DNA of 64,000 nucleotides from Actinokineospora globicatena (GTDB lineage: Bacteria > Actinomycetota > Actinomycetes > Mycobacteriales > Pseudonocardiaceae): contig NZ_JAMTCR010000002.1 in assembly GCF_024171945.1 (NCBI RefSeq), positions 1,488,001 through 1,552,000 of the forward strand, read 5' to 3'. The notes below the pieces were generated by a model, which saw nothing but the letters and a program-made list of their open reading frames with translations, ran no database searches and had not been told where the DNA came from. A program made the translations under genes and the position numbers. This document shows, piece by piece, positions 63,907-64,000 of the stretch. Within the stretch, counting starts at the first letter, position 1; each line of letters begins with the position of its first letter.

Positions 63907-64000
63907 CGGGCCAGGCTTGGGGGTGGCCCCCGGGGGTGTCAAGGGGCTTCGCTCGAAGGTGTGACGCGGGGGTTTCGCGGGAGGCGGCTGGGCCGTCGGG

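Overview
The window is high-G+C actinobacterial chromosome. Gene content and order point to Pseudonocardiaceae (an Actinokineospora / Saccharothrix / Lentzea-like organism): frequent GTG starts, four-base start/stop overlaps, a menaquinone-based respiratory chain, KorAB, the MgtA-type mannosyltransferase next to menG, and a Streptomyces-type integrative element. This assignment is inferred from gene content; no marker gene was compared.

Layout. 1-3033 is the end of a phenylacetyl-CoA epoxidase operon (paaA fragment, paaBCDE), followed by an enzyme-I-like TIM-barrel protein. 3932-8768 holds a hydrolase, an inositol-monophosphatase-family protein, two GT4 glycosyltransferases and the menaquinone methyltransferase menG. 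9273-11399 holds a DUF4328 membrane protein and a geranylgeranyl-reductase-family flavoprotein (MenJ-like). 12316-28154 is a complete fourteen-gene nuoA-N operon for proton-pumping NADH:menaquinone oxidoreductase. Its leader carries two Crp-type boxes and one DtxR/IdeR-type box. A polyprenyl diphosphate synthase follows (28291-29298). Quinone side-chain synthesis, ring methylation, side-chain saturation and the main quinone-reducing dehydrogenase therefore sit within about 21 kb.

29445-32084 encodes two proteins ending in a sunset-like domain, one with a long Asp/Arg/His-rich middle. 32065-36677 (minus strand) is the most unusual locus: a tightly coupled set of a Crp/Fnr regulator, a class III nucleotide-cyclase-like protein, a large helical protein with a degenerate P-loop, and a membrane protein. 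The cyclase C-terminus and the helical protein N-terminus share a near-identical motif (ENVNTG-S/T-GDQ). That arrangement resembles bacterial amyloid-signalling pairs. 36832-39788 is korAB (2-oxoglutarate:ferredoxin oxidoreductase), followed by an enoyl-CoA hydratase and an Lrp regulator divergent from ddaH.

42159-53881 is an integrated actinomycete integrative and conjugative element (AICE). It is bounded by a 16-bp direct repeat lying in the last codons of ddaH: integration replaces the natural ddaH tail, and the original tail is still readable beyond the right repeat. The element carries integrase, excisionase, a RepSA-like initiator, an FtsK/TraB-type translocase, a Pra-like activator, XRE regulators, a broken GntR regulator, and a lower-G+C two-gene module (DUF3696-type AAA ATPase plus PIN-like nuclease) that looks like a defence cargo.

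53882-64000 returns to housekeeping and accessory genes: a 46-codon small ORF, a siderophore-interacting protein, an M48 protease, rmlA, a NUDIX hydrolase, tRNA-Tyr, a YajQ-family protein, cutA, a hydrolase pseudogene, a secreted protein, an ECF sigma factor with a membrane partner, a VOC protein and a winged-helix protein. A 43-44-bp intergenic element near 8.9 kb recurs in inverted orientation at 63.9 kb, each time with DnaA-box sequences nearby.
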